Shown here: positions 1 to 7,034 of the stretch, one piece after another
Layout: each line of letters begins with the position of its first letter
How positions within the stretch are numbered: position 1 is the first letter of the stretch
Origin: REEB76 sp049698775
GTDB taxonomy: Bacteria > Pseudomonadota > Gammaproteobacteria > Natronospirales > REEB76
Assembly: GCA_049698775.1 (NCBI GenBank)
Contig: JBAVYM010000075.1
Span: 1 to 19,943 of the forward strand
Direction of reading: 5' to 3'
Length of the DNA stretch: 19,943 nucleotides
Made by a program: the position numbers and the translations under genes
Notes under the pieces: generated by a model
Told to the model about the DNA's origin: nothing
The model's input: only the letters and a program-made list of their open reading frames with translations
The model's database searches: none

Positions 1-179
1 GCGAGCTTGGGCACGCGGTAGGTCGGATAGACGTTGGTGTAATCGGCAATGCCGTGACAGCCGAGACAGGTCTGGGATTCGACCTTGCCCTTGGCCATGT
101 CACCGGCTGCGTGCGCGGCCACGCTCAGCGTGAGCGCGGCACAGGCAAACACCATGACAGAAATACGGTTGCGTAACAT
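1..179 (-). CDS. c-type cytochrome, N-terminal part (runs off window)
   Basis: The reverse strand from the ATG at 179 encodes 59 codons that continue past the left edge. Residues 1-25 form a signal peptide ending in AHA-A, so the product is periplasmic. Residues 38-42 are CLGCH, the CxxCH heme c attachment site, followed by a segment rich in Tyr and Pro (YPTYRVPKLA) resembling small class I cytochromes of the c4/c553 type. A GGGGAGA ribosome binding site lies at 184-190. Its role is probably electron transfer. Given the neighbouring CuA-containing reductase genes it may be an electron donor to them, but it is divergent from that operon and the link is inference. The axial Met and any second heme domain lie outside the window. 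Confidence 0.85.
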   Translation of the reverse strand, partial: MLRNRISVMVFACAALTLSVAAHAAGDMAKGKVESQTCLGCHGIADYTNVYPTYRVPKL

Positions 180-192
180 TCAAGGTCTCCCC

Positions 193-207
193 ATACATCG
201 CATGTAT
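193..207. promoter_or_regulatory. perfect inverted repeat upstream of the cytochrome gene
   Basis: ATACAT-CGC-ATGTAT is a perfect 6-3-6 inverted repeat. It lies just upstream of the ribosome binding site of the minus-strand cytochrome gene and about 120 bases upstream of the plus-strand thioredoxin-like gene. It could be an operator or a short 5' UTR hairpin. No regulator can be named from the sequence. A second small palindrome, CTGGT-T-ACCAG, is at 293-303. Confidence 0.3.
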
Positions 208-329
208 CCAAGGCGCGAAACCCTATCAGAAATGTGCCGTCGGCTACAAGATGGATGATCGAAATGCTCTCACAGTAGAAACCACCTGGCCACTGGTTAC
301 CAGCAGCAATATTTGCTTACAGCAGATTT

Positions 330-866
330 ATGTATCAGAGTACAAAACATCGGTTTACCTGTAATGTCCCAATGGTTTCCGTCCCACGTTTGCTGAGACT
401 GACGCTGGTTGCCGGCTTGAGCGCATGGACCATCACGGCAAGCGCTGCGGCGCCAACCCTAAACCTTCCCCGATATCGGGGCAAGGCAGTGTATCTGGAT
501 TTCTGGGCATCCTGGTGTGCGCCATGCAAGCAATCCTTCCCCTGGATGAACGTCATGCAACGGAAATACGATAACCAGGGGCTGATCATCATTGCGGTCA
601 ACGAGGACAAACGCCGGCAAGATGCCTATGACTTCCTGAAGGAGATTCCGGCCAAATTCAAAATCGTTTACGACCCAAACGGGATTCTGGCGAAACGATA
701 CAATCTGATTGGATTACCCAGTTCGTTTCTCATTGACCGGAGTGGCCATATATACCGCCGTCATTTGGGTTTCAGTGACGACTCGCCCGGCAAATATGAA
801 GTTGAAATACGCACATTATTGGGCAAGCGGCCTGCGCCGAAAGTTGCGGCTGCCGCCAGGAATTGA
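330..866 (+). CDS. secreted thioredoxin-fold protein (TlpA/ResA-like)
   Basis: A 178-residue protein with a hydrophobic stretch at about residues 20-40 ending in ASAAAP, a probable cleavable signal peptide, so it acts in the periplasm. The redox site is WCAPC with Cys63 and Cys66, preceded by YLDFWAS as in TlpA/ResA/DsbE proteins. The cis-proline region (GLPSSFLID) is present further on. Proteins of this class reduce disulfides during cytochrome c or CuA maturation. The downstream CuA subunit and Sco protein make a role in keeping CuA-site cysteines reduced attractive, but this is inference. Neither possible ATG (330 or 372) has a clear Shine-Dalgarno sequence. The start at 372 would give a more ordinary signal peptide and a 164-residue product. 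Confidence 0.85.
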   Translation: MYQSTKHRFTCNVPMVSVPRLLRLTLVAGLSAWTITASAAAPTLNLPRYRGKAVYLDFWASWCAPCKQSFPWMNVMQRKYDNQGLIIIAVNEDKRRQDAYDFLKEIPAKFKIVYDPNGILAKRYNLIGLPSSFLIDRSGHIYRRHLGFSDDSPGKYEVEIRTLLGKRPAPKVAAAARN

Positions 867-899
867 AAGCCGGCGCCGGGTTGACTGGTTAAGACAGGC

Positions 900-921
900 A
901 CGCCGCCCCACGGCGTTATTT
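900..921 (+). terminator. candidate terminator after the thioredoxin-like gene
   Basis: Stem ACGCCG (900-905), loop CCCCA, stem CGGCGT (911-916), followed by TATTT. The stem has six pairs, GC-rich, 33 bases after the stop codon. The T tract is short and interrupted, so termination would be weak. Confidence 0.4.
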
Positions 922-1112
922 AACCGTATCGGTCACGTCTCTTTGAAAACATCCTGACACAATTACACAGATAAAAAATGTTCTAATTCAAGATACTTGA
1001 TGCATCCCACCACATGCTTTCTTCAATAAACACGCTAACGACGCGCGAGTCTCAAGTAAAAACTACCGATGCTGGATAGCCAAGCTGTGCATGCATTCAG
1101 CCACGGACATTC

Positions 1113-1141
1113 TTGACAAGTGCATCCTCCCGGAGGAGATT
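1113..1141 (+). promoter_or_regulatory. possible norS promoter with internal palindrome
   Basis: TTGACA at 1113-1118 is a perfect -35 hexamer. A weak -10 (GAGATT, 1136-1141) follows at 17 bases. Inside the spacer is a perfect 13-base palindrome, TCCTCC-C-GGAGGA (1125-1137), which could be an operator. If this promoter is real, transcription starts around 1148 and the norS start must be 1175 and not 1091. The -10 is poor, so this is tentative. Confidence 0.3.
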
Positions 1142-1174
1142 ACCGAGCCGACATTCACGCGTGGGGGTGATGCC

Positions 1175-1732
1175 ATGATTTTTCAGAATGAAATCTGGTT
1201 AATTGCACTGGTGGGGATGGGGCTGGTCACGTTGGGATTCATCTACGTGATAGTCCAGGCTGGCAAACCCGCGGATACGGCAGAGGCCGAACGGGCACAC
1301 AGGACATCCAATATCCTGCGCCGATGGTTGTTTGCGGTACTGCTCATTGGCTTTGTGGTGGTCAGCTATGCCACCCTGCACCGGTTCCCGCTGCCGCTGC
1401 AACACGATCCATTGCAGGCCACGCAGGTCGTCAACGTGGTCGGCCATCAATGGTCCTGGGAGTTGAGCACAACCCAGATTGAAACCGGTGTTCCCATCGA
1501 GTTTCGTGTGACCAGCGCCGATGTCAACCACGGGTTCGCGATCTATGCGCCGGATGGCCGCATCGTGGTTCAGACCCAGGCCATGCCGGGCTATACCAAC
1601 AAGATACTCTACACGTTCGATCAGCCCGGCACGTATGTAATCAGGTGTCTTGAATACTGCGGGCTCGCTCACCACGTCATGTCTGCCGACTTGAACGTCG
1701 TCGCCGCCGCCACGGGAGGCCACACATCATGA
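1175..1732 (+). CDS. norS: CuA subunit of sNOR-type heme-copper nitric oxide reductase
   Basis: A 185-residue membrane-anchored cupredoxin (numbering from the ATG at 1175). Two transmembrane helices lie at about residues 7-30 and 51-68, followed by a periplasmic domain. The CuA site is complete: His119 (NHGF), then CLEYCGLAHHVM with Cys158, Cys162, His166 and Met169, the C-x3-C-G-x2-H-x2-M signature of oxidase subunit II. A WSWEL segment near residues 93-97 matches the aromatic electron-entry region. The start at 1175 has a GGGGG ribosome binding site; the upstream in-frame ATG at 1091 would add 28 residues of non-conserved leader. The stop overlaps the norY start by four bases. The gene order norS-norY-senC-orf1 and the odd active site of the partner favour nitric oxide reductase over a B-type oxygen reductase subunit II. 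Confidence 0.82.
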   Translation: MIFQNEIWLIALVGMGLVTLGFIYVIVQAGKPADTAEAERAHRTSNILRRWLFAVLLIGFVVVSYATLHRFPLPLQHDPLQATQVVNVVGHQWSWELSTTQIETGVPIEFRVTSADVNHGFAIYAPDGRIVVQTQAMPGYTNKILYTFDQPGTYVIRCLEYCGLAHHVMSADLNVVAAATGGHTS

Positions 1733-3216
1733 GCACACTCACACTTTACCCTGACAACGAACGGCTGCCACGCAACGAATGGATCGTCTTCAATCTTTAC
1801 ATCATTTCCGCGCTGGCGCTGTTTTTGTTTCTGATGCTGCTGGGCCTGATCATGCGTATGACCCAAGCCACCTGGACCGGCGTGGAGGCCACCCTTTTCT
1901 ACCGACTCCTGACCATGCACGGGGCCGGCATGGTCGGCACCATGAGTCTGGTGACCACCGCCGTGATGTGGTTCTTCCTGCGCAAGTACGTGCATCTGCA
2001 CCTGTGGGCGTTCCTGACCAATTACGTGCTGTTCATGCTCGGCGCGCTGGCAATCCTGGCATCCGTCTTCATTGGCGGTTACGCCGGCATGTGGACATTC
2101 CTGTACCCGCTGCCGGTACATTCGATGGGCATCTGGAGCATCAATGCTGCCGCGCTGTTCATGGTCGGATATCTGCTGATCGGTGTCGGCCTCCTGGTAT
2201 TTTATTTGGATGGGGCGGTAGCCATCATTCGCGTCTTCGGCAACCTGGGACGGGCGATGGGCCTGCAATGGCTGTTTGGCGGCAAAATTGATCCATCGCA
2301 CCCGAAAACCGTGGTCGCCAGCACCATGGTGATTATCGCCAACTCGCTTGGCATCCTCGCCGGTGCGGTGGTTCTGGTGATGAGCCTGATCAATGCGTAT
2401 TTCCCGTCGGATGCGCTTAATGCACTGGTGGCCAAGAACCTGATTTATTGGTTTGGCCACATGGTCATCAATGCCACCATCTACATGGGCGTGATCGCAG
2501 TGTATGAGCTGATACCGCGGTATACCGGGCGACCCTATGGCATCTCCCGCGTGTTCCTCTGGTCATGGGCGGTAAGCTGCGTGTTCGTGATTGTGGTTTT
2601 CCCGCATCACCTGTTGATGGATTACGCCGAGCCGCGCTGGATGTCAATTATGGGACAAATTGTTTCCTATGGTGCCGGCTTCCCGGTGTTCCTGGTGACA
2701 GCGTATGGCGTGCTGACCAACATCTACCGCTCCAACATCCGTTGGAAAATGCCGTCCAGATTGTGCGTGCTGGCGGTGTTCGGCTGGGCCGCGGGCATTG
2801 TCCCGGCCATCCTCGATGGAACCATCAGCATCAACAAAGTGATGCATAACACCCAATGGGTGCCGGGTCACTTCCATTTCTATTTGATACTCGGCGTATT
2901 GCCGATGGTTCTGGCGTTGATGTACCACGTAATCGGCAGCCGCGCGCAATCGGCCGATGACGTTGCCGGCGATAAACTGGGCTTTCCGGTCTATCTGGTT
3001 GGCGCGCTGATCTTCACCCTGGCGTTCCTTGATGCCGGTCATGCCAGCGTACCGCGGCGCTACGCGGTGCATCTGCCGGCATGGGTGCCCTACGACAAGA
3101 TCGGTTCGATCGGCGCCATACTGATTATCTTGGGAATGCTGATCTTCGCCATCCGCATCATTGTCGGACTGTTGAAGGCGCCAGCCAATGCGAGTGCTTC
3201 GAACACTACTGGCTAG
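1729..3216 (+). CDS. norY: catalytic heme-copper subunit, sNOR-type nitric oxide reductase
   Basis: A 495-residue polytopic inner-membrane protein of the heme-copper oxidase subunit I superfamily, with about 12 hydrophobic helices. Metal ligands are visible: His64 (MHGAG) and His383 for the low-spin heme, His381 (GHFHF) for the high-spin heme, and His244, His293 and His294 (FPHHL) for the CuB/FeB site. In oxygen reductases of the A and B types the first CuB histidine is followed four residues later by the cross-linked tyrosine (HPEVY or HPIVY). Here it reads HMVIN, so Asn248 stands in that place. Loss of that tyrosine is typical of NO reductase branches. Together with the CuA partner and the senC-orf1 neighbours this matches NorY of the sNOR family, which reduces two NO to N2O. 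An unusual B-type oxygen reductase remains possible. It overlaps norS by 4 bases and senC by 29. Confidence 0.8.
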   Translation: MSTLTLYPDNERLPRNEWIVFNLYIISALALFLFLMLLGLIMRMTQATWTGVEATLFYRLLTMHGAGMVGTMSLVTTAVMWFFLRKYVHLHLWAFLTNYVLFMLGALAILASVFIGGYAGMWTFLYPLPVHSMGIWSINAAALFMVGYLLIGVGLLVFYLDGAVAIIRVFGNLGRAMGLQWLFGGKIDPSHPKTVVASTMVIIANSLGILAGAVVLVMSLINAYFPSDALNALVAKNLIYWFGHMVINATIYMGVIAVYELIPRYTGRPYGISRVFLWSWAVSCVFVIVVFPHHLLMDYAEPRWMSIMGQIVSYGAGFPVFLVTAYGVLTNIYRSNIRWKMPSRLCVLAVFGWAAGIVPAILDGTISINKVMHNTQWVPGHFHFYLILGVLPMVLALMYHVIGSRAQSADDVAGDKLGFPVYLVGALIFTLAFLDAGHASVPRRYAVHLPAWVPYDKIGSIGAILIILGMLIFAIRIIVGLLKAPANASASNTTG

Positions 3217-3802
3217 CGCCATTCTGTTGGTGCTCGGTGGCACTGTGCTGGCGACCGCCACCGATCACTTCCAGGCCTTTACCAGCGAAACAGCGCGCCG
3301 CGTCGAGATTCGCCAACATCCACCACGGGTTCCGGCAGTGGTGCTGGAAACCCAATCCGGCGCGCGCGTCAATCTGGCAGACCTGCAGGGAAAGTGGTTG
3401 CTGGTTGATTTCATCTACACTCGCTGCATGAGTTTCTGTTCGGTTCTGGGTGGCGAGTTCGCCCAGTTGCAGGGGCAACTGGCCACACCGCTGGCGCAGG
3501 GTAGGCTGCAACTGCTCAGCATCAGCTTCGATCCCGCACACGATACGCCCGCGCAGCTTGCCGATTACCTGGGACGCTTCCACAACCATGGCACGGGCTG
3601 GCTCGCCGCGCGACCGGTGGATGCAGACGGTCTCAGCCAACTCAAGCGGGTTTTCGGTATTACGGTCATCCCCGATGACCTCGGCGGCTATGTGCATAAC
3701 GCCGCTATCGAGATCGTCAATCCGCAAGGCCGCTTGGTCGAGATTCTCGACATGGGCAACTCCGCGCTGGTCAGCCGCACCGTGCTGAAGGAAATGCAAT
3801 GA
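3188..3802 (+). CDS. senC: SCO1/SenC-family copper chaperone
   Basis: A 204-residue protein with an N-terminal hydrophobic helix (about residues 6-24) acting as a signal or anchor, and a thioredoxin-like Sco domain in the periplasm. Cys80 and Cys84 in YTRCMSFC give the CxxxC copper site, and His170 (GGYVHNA) is the third ligand, the usual Sco arrangement. SISFDPAHDTP (111-121) is the conserved segment after the copper site. Sco proteins deliver copper to, or reduce, the CuA centre of subunit II; here the client would be NorS. The start overlaps the norY end by 29 bases and the stop overlaps the next gene by four, so translation is probably coupled. The family assignment is firm; the client is inferred from position. 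Confidence 0.88.
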   Translation: MRVLRTLLASAILLVLGGTVLATATDHFQAFTSETARRVEIRQHPPRVPAVVLETQSGARVNLADLQGKWLLVDFIYTRCMSFCSVLGGEFAQLQGQLATPLAQGRLQLLSISFDPAHDTPAQLADYLGRFHNHGTGWLAARPVDADGLSQLKRVFGITVIPDDLGGYVHNAAIEIVNPQGRLVEILDMGNSALVSRTVLKEMQ

Positions 3803-4443
3803 TCGCGGGCGTACAGCGTTATTCCATCTCGATTGCGGCGCTCATGTATATCGTGCTGCTGTTGCCACCAGTGCAGCATGTTCTGACGGCAAGCATGGCT
3901 GCGCAGATGCTGGTGCAGATTCCACTATTGATCGCGGTGGGATGGCTGTTGCGCGACGCCTTGCCGCCGCGGCTGGCGGCAGCGACCGATGCCTGGAATC
4001 ATAACGGTATCACCGGGCTGGTGCTGGCGACACTCGCCACCGCGTACTGGATGCTGCCGCGCTCGCTGGATGCCGCCGCCACCGAAGCGCTGGTGACGGC
4101 GGCCAAGTTCATCTCGGTACCGCTGTTGATCGGTCTACCGATGGGACTAAGCTGGCGACGCATGGGCTTCGTGGTTCGCGGGCTATTCATCCTCGAACTC
4201 GTCGCCATGTTCTTCCGTCTCGGCTGGCTGTACCTGATCTCGCCCGTCAGGCTGTGCAACAACTATCTGATTGGCGATCAACAGCGCTCCGGCAAGTACA
4301 TGCTGGTGATCGGGGCCGCGATCCTGGTGTGGGTCGGAGTCAAACTCCTGTGGGGACATTTCGATGCGTTGCCGGATGACCGTCTGGTCACGCCATCGCA
4401 CCGGATTGGTCCGCATCAATTTCCGGACCATTCCGATCATTGA
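3799..4443 (+). CDS. six-helix membrane protein of the norSY-senC cluster (orf1)
   Basis: A 214-residue integral membrane protein with hydrophobic segments at about 9-28, 33-51, 70-87, 94-118, 123-149 and 167-186. The segment AQMLVQIPLL recalls the glutamine- and histidine-containing second helix of CtaG/caa3-type assembly proteins, but I would not assign that family firmly. The C-terminal tail has four histidines (201, 206, 211, 214), a possible metal-binding tail. It is the last gene of the operon, overlapping senC by ATGA. The fourth gene of known norSY-senC clusters is also a membrane protein of unproven function, probably for assembly of the reductase. I see no convincing terminator in the 95 bases between it and the convergent bioD. 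Confidence 0.7.
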   Translation: MIAGVQRYSISIAALMYIVLLLPPVQHVLTASMAAQMLVQIPLLIAVGWLLRDALPPRLAAATDAWNHNGITGLVLATLATAYWMLPRSLDAAATEALVTAAKFISVPLLIGLPMGLSWRRMGFVVRGLFILELVAMFFRLGWLYLISPVRLCNNYLIGDQQRSGKYMLVIGAAILVWVGVKLLWGHFDALPDDRLVTPSHRIGPHQFPDHSDH

Positions 4444-4538
4444 AGGTGTGGCAACCTGACGCAAACTATAAAGGTGGCGGGTGAACCGCTTCGGTGCGTT
4501 TGTAAAACCATCAAGGTACAACGAATATGGCTTGCTCC

Positions 4539-5240
4539 TCAGTGCCTTCCTGAACTGTCCAGAATGCGGATTATCTCTGCGGCATTCAGACAGTCCGCCA
4601 GCCCATCGGCGCTGAGTCCGGCCTGCCAAGGTACATCGCCCAACAGCGGCGCGCTGATCGCCTGCCGGAGTGTCGCCAAATTCCCGGCACGGCGCTCGAA
4701 GCCCGGGTCAATGCCGTTCGCCACCCAACCCGCGAGCGCGAGACCATCGGCGCGAATCGCGCGCGCGGTGAGCAGCGCGTGATTGAGGCAGCCCAGACGC
4801 AATCCCACCACCAGGATCACCGGCAAACCCAGCGCGCGGGCGAGATCGGGTACACCGGCGTTATCCGAAAGCGGCACTTGCCAGCCGCCGACGCCTTCCA
4901 CCACCACCGCATTCACGCCTGCGTAGAGCCGCTGAAATGCCTCAAGAATATGCGACAGTTCAATACTGATGCCGGCCTCGGCGGCGGCCAGGTGCGGTGC
5001 GATGGGCGGGACAAAGACATAAGGATTCACCAGCGCATAGGGCCGCGATGTGTTCGCTGCCGCTTGCAACGCCAGCGCATCCTCGTTGCGCAATCCCTCC
5101 GGTGTTTGCAGCGCGCCGCTCGCCACCGGCTTCATGCCGACCGCGTGCAAGCCCTCGCGCGCGAACACGCGCAGCAATCCGGCGGCCACCAGGGTTTTGC
5201 CCACGCCCGTGTCGGTGCCGGTGATGAACACGCCGCGCAT
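4539..5240 (-). CDS. bioD: dethiobiotin synthetase
   Basis: A 233-residue ATP-dependent enzyme that closes the ureido ring of dethiobiotin from 7,8-diaminopelargonate and CO2, in the cytoplasm. The P-loop GTDTGVGKT is at residues 8-16, as in BioD. KPVASGA and VEGVGGWQVPL follow as in the family. The ATG at 5240 overlaps the bioC stop as TGATG, with GGAGG nine bases upstream; a TTG three bases earlier is less likely. It is the last gene of bioB-bioF-bioH-bioC-bioD. bioA, which makes its substrate, is not in the window. Confidence 0.93.
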   Translation of the reverse strand: MRGVFITGTDTGVGKTLVAAGLLRVFAREGLHAVGMKPVASGALQTPEGLRNEDALALQAAANTSRPYALVNPYVFVPPIAPHLAAAEAGISIELSHILEAFQRLYAGVNAVVVEGVGGWQVPLSDNAGVPDLARALGLPVILVVGLRLGCLNHALLTARAIRADGLALAGWVANGIDPGFERRAGNLATLRQAISAPLLGDVPWQAGLSADGLADCLNAAEIIRILDSSGRH

Positions 5241-6136
5241 CAACGTCCGCCTCCGGGGCGCTCGTGATGACCTAGCGCAGTCTGCAATTCGCCAGGGGTC
5301 AATAGATCCGTGGGAATGTACGCGGGTGTCCAGGCGGTGCCATAAACCACTTCATAGCTGGCGGGCAAACATCCATCGCAGCGGAACGATTCATAGGCTG
5401 CCGCCAGTTTGCTCAGGCGTTGCCATCCGCCGAGTCCGCGCGGACGGCCGGCAGTGACGTTATGCGCGCCGATGTTTTTCAGATCCAGCATGAGCGAGCG
5501 CACGTCCGCATAGGTGAGCGTCAGTTGCTCCACGTCCATGACCGGCTCCACGAAGCCGGCGCGGATGAGCGCGTCGCCGATGTCGTGCATGTCAATGAAA
5601 CGATTCACGTGATTGAAGCTGTCCACTTCCCGCCACGCAGCGCGCAATTCCTTGAGCGTGTCGGGGCCAAAGCTGGTGAACAACAACAAGCCATGCGGTT
5701 TCACCACTCGGCGCAATTGCGTGAATGCCCGGTCCAGATCCTCACACCATTGCAGCATCAGATTGCAATAGACAAGATCAAAACACGCGGGCACAAACGG
5801 CAGTTGCAGGGTATCGGCACACACCAGCGGCGTGCGCCGGAACCAGCCCTGGCCGCGGCGTGCGGCGGTCAGCATGTTGAGGGCCAGGTCCGCACCGAAC
5901 ACTCGCCCTTTGGGAAAACGAGCGCGCAACGCGCTCAAGTGGCGACCGGTGCCACAGCCCAGATCCAGGATGCGCACTGGTTCAAGCACCGTCAGTTCCA
6001 GGCGCTCCAGCAGCCGTTCACCCACTTCGCGCTGCAATATGGCGGCGGCATCATAGCCATGCGCGGCGCGTTCGAAGGCCGTGCGCAACTGTCGGCGGTC
6101 CAGTGAAAATTCGTCGGCGGCTTGACGCTCACGCAT
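5240..6136 (-). CDS. bioC: malonyl-ACP O-methyltransferase
   Basis: A 298-residue SAM-dependent methyltransferase. ILDLGCGTG (residues 56-64) is motif I of the class I Rossmann fold. The N-terminal region (LRTAFERAAHGYDAAA) matches the BioC signature in which a helix precedes the fold. BioC methylates the free carboxylate of malonyl-ACP so that fatty acid synthesis can extend it to pimeloyl-ACP methyl ester. It overlaps bioH by eight bases and bioD by one, so it is translationally coupled to both. It is somewhat longer than the roughly 250 residues of the E. coli enzyme. Confidence 0.92.
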   Translation of the reverse strand: MRERQAADEFSLDRRQLRTAFERAAHGYDAAAILQREVGERLLERLELTVLEPVRILDLGCGTGRHLSALRARFPKGRVFGADLALNMLTAARRGQGWFRRTPLVCADTLQLPFVPACFDLVYCNLMLQWCEDLDRAFTQLRRVVKPHGLLLFTSFGPDTLKELRAAWREVDSFNHVNRFIDMHDIGDALIRAGFVEPVMDVEQLTLTYADVRSLMLDLKNIGAHNVTAGRPRGLGGWQRLSKLAAAYESFRCDGCLPASYEVVYGTAWTPAYIPTDLLTPGELQTALGHHERPGGGR

Positions 6137-6923
6137 GAGTGAATCCGGCAGCTTTCCGCAGGAACTGAATTAATGTGGCCGTGAATTCCGCCGGATGGGA
6201 AAGAAACGGCACGTGCGCAGCACGCGGCAGTGCCACCAGTTTTGCGCCGTCAATGCCGGCCGCCAGAAATGCTCCCGCCTCCGGAGGAGTCAGCCGGTCA
6301 TACTGCCCGCTCATGACAAGCGTGGGAATTCGGATACCGTGAAGCTCGGCGCGTAGATCGCTGTCGCGCAGCCATTCCAATCCCCGCTCGAGCGCCAAAA
6401 CCGAGGGCTCGCCGCGTGCGAATACCGAGGCGCGCAACTGCCTCAATACGCCGCGCGCCGATTCGTCGCCGCGTACCTGCAGAGCCAGAAAGCGTTGTAT
6501 GGTTTTGCGGTAATCATCATGCAGTTCTACAATAAACTCCTTCAATTGTGCGGGAGGCATCGCATGTGGCCAATCATGCGCGCTGACAAAACGCGGAGTG
6601 CTGTTGGTCAGCAGCAGCGCGCGAACCCGCCCGGGAAAATCCAGTGCTGCGCGCAGGCAAGCGAGCCCGCCCAGCGACCAGCCAAGCCAGATCGCATTTT
6701 CCGGCGCGGCGTCGAGCAGTTGTTTCGCCAACCCGGAAAGTGTTGCCGGCGCCGGCGATTCGCGGCTCAGTCCGTGGCCCGGCAAATCCACACAGGTAAC
6801 CCGGTAGGTTTGCGCCAATATCTGTGCGACTCCGTTCCATATTCCGCCGTGCAATGCCCAGCCGTGCACCAGAAACAAATCAGGGCCGCGGCCGGTGGTT
6901 TCAGTGTGAAGTTTCGAGGGCAT
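6129..6923 (-). CDS. bioH: pimeloyl-ACP methyl ester carboxylesterase
   Basis: A 264-residue alpha/beta hydrolase. The catalytic triad is visible: Ser83 in GWSLGG (residues 81-86), Asp209 in GQYDRL and His237 in AAHVPF. The oxyanion-hole HG is at residues 20-21. These positions and the length are almost the same as in E. coli BioH. The enzyme removes the methyl ester from pimeloyl-ACP and so stops further elongation before BioF acts. The ATG at 6923 is chosen because the protein then begins right at the conserved fold. An ATG at 7010 would add 29 basic residues encoded by the repeat-like spacer. It lies between bioF (111-base gap) and bioC (8-base overlap). Confidence 0.9.
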   Translation of the reverse strand: MPSKLHTETTGRGPDLFLVHGWALHGGIWNGVAQILAQTYRVTCVDLPGHGLSRESPAPATLSGLAKQLLDAAPENAIWLGWSLGGLACLRAALDFPGRVRALLLTNSTPRFVSAHDWPHAMPPAQLKEFIVELHDDYRKTIQRFLALQVRGDESARGVLRQLRASVFARGEPSVLALERGLEWLRDSDLRAELHGIRIPTLVMSGQYDRLTPPEAGAFLAAGIDGAKLVALPRAAHVPFLSHPAEFTATLIQFLRKAAGFTHA

Positions 6924-7034
6924 AGATTTGGGCCTTGGGTGCTGGCCGCTCTCGACGTCCTGTCTCTTCCCCCTTCGGGGACTTCCCAGGGTCGCGCGGC
7001 ACTTGTACATCCCTGTACATCGCGTGCGTGAAGT
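6924..7034. repeat. repeat-like spacer between bioF and bioH
   Basis: The only sizeable gap in the bio operon. It holds two direct copies of TGTACAT at 7004-7010 and 7014-7020 separated by CCC (TGTACA is itself a palindrome), then a hairpin TCCCC-CTTC-GGGGA. It looks like a dispersed intergenic repeat or an RNA processing site, not coding sequence. No second copy exists in this window, so the repeat nature is unproven. Confidence 0.35.

Larger units (their letters stand above)
867..1174. other. intergenic region ahead of the norS operon
   Basis: No gene is supported here. The left part holds a candidate terminator hairpin (900-921). The middle (about 940-1000) is AT-rich and contains an inverted repeat TCAAG-ATA-CTTGA at 988-1000. 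The right part holds a TTGACA box and a palindrome just ahead of norS. An open frame from 1091 reads into norS, but the upstream 28 codons look like leader and not protein. I found no TTGAT-N4-ATCAA box of the FNR type. Confidence 0.5.

Noticed and set aside
988..1020. Possible NsrR or FNR-type operator before norS
   Set aside because: Only one GATGCAT half-site (999-1005) is present with a poor partner, and the TCAAG/CTTGA dyad has the wrong orientation for an FNR box.
4444..4538. Bidirectional terminator between orf1 and bioD
   Set aside because: Only a four-pair ACCG/CGGT stem without a T tract was found.
6924..7010. 29-residue extension of BioH from the ATG at 7010
   Set aside because: Encoded by the repeat-like spacer and not part of the BioH fold; length from 6923 already matches the family.
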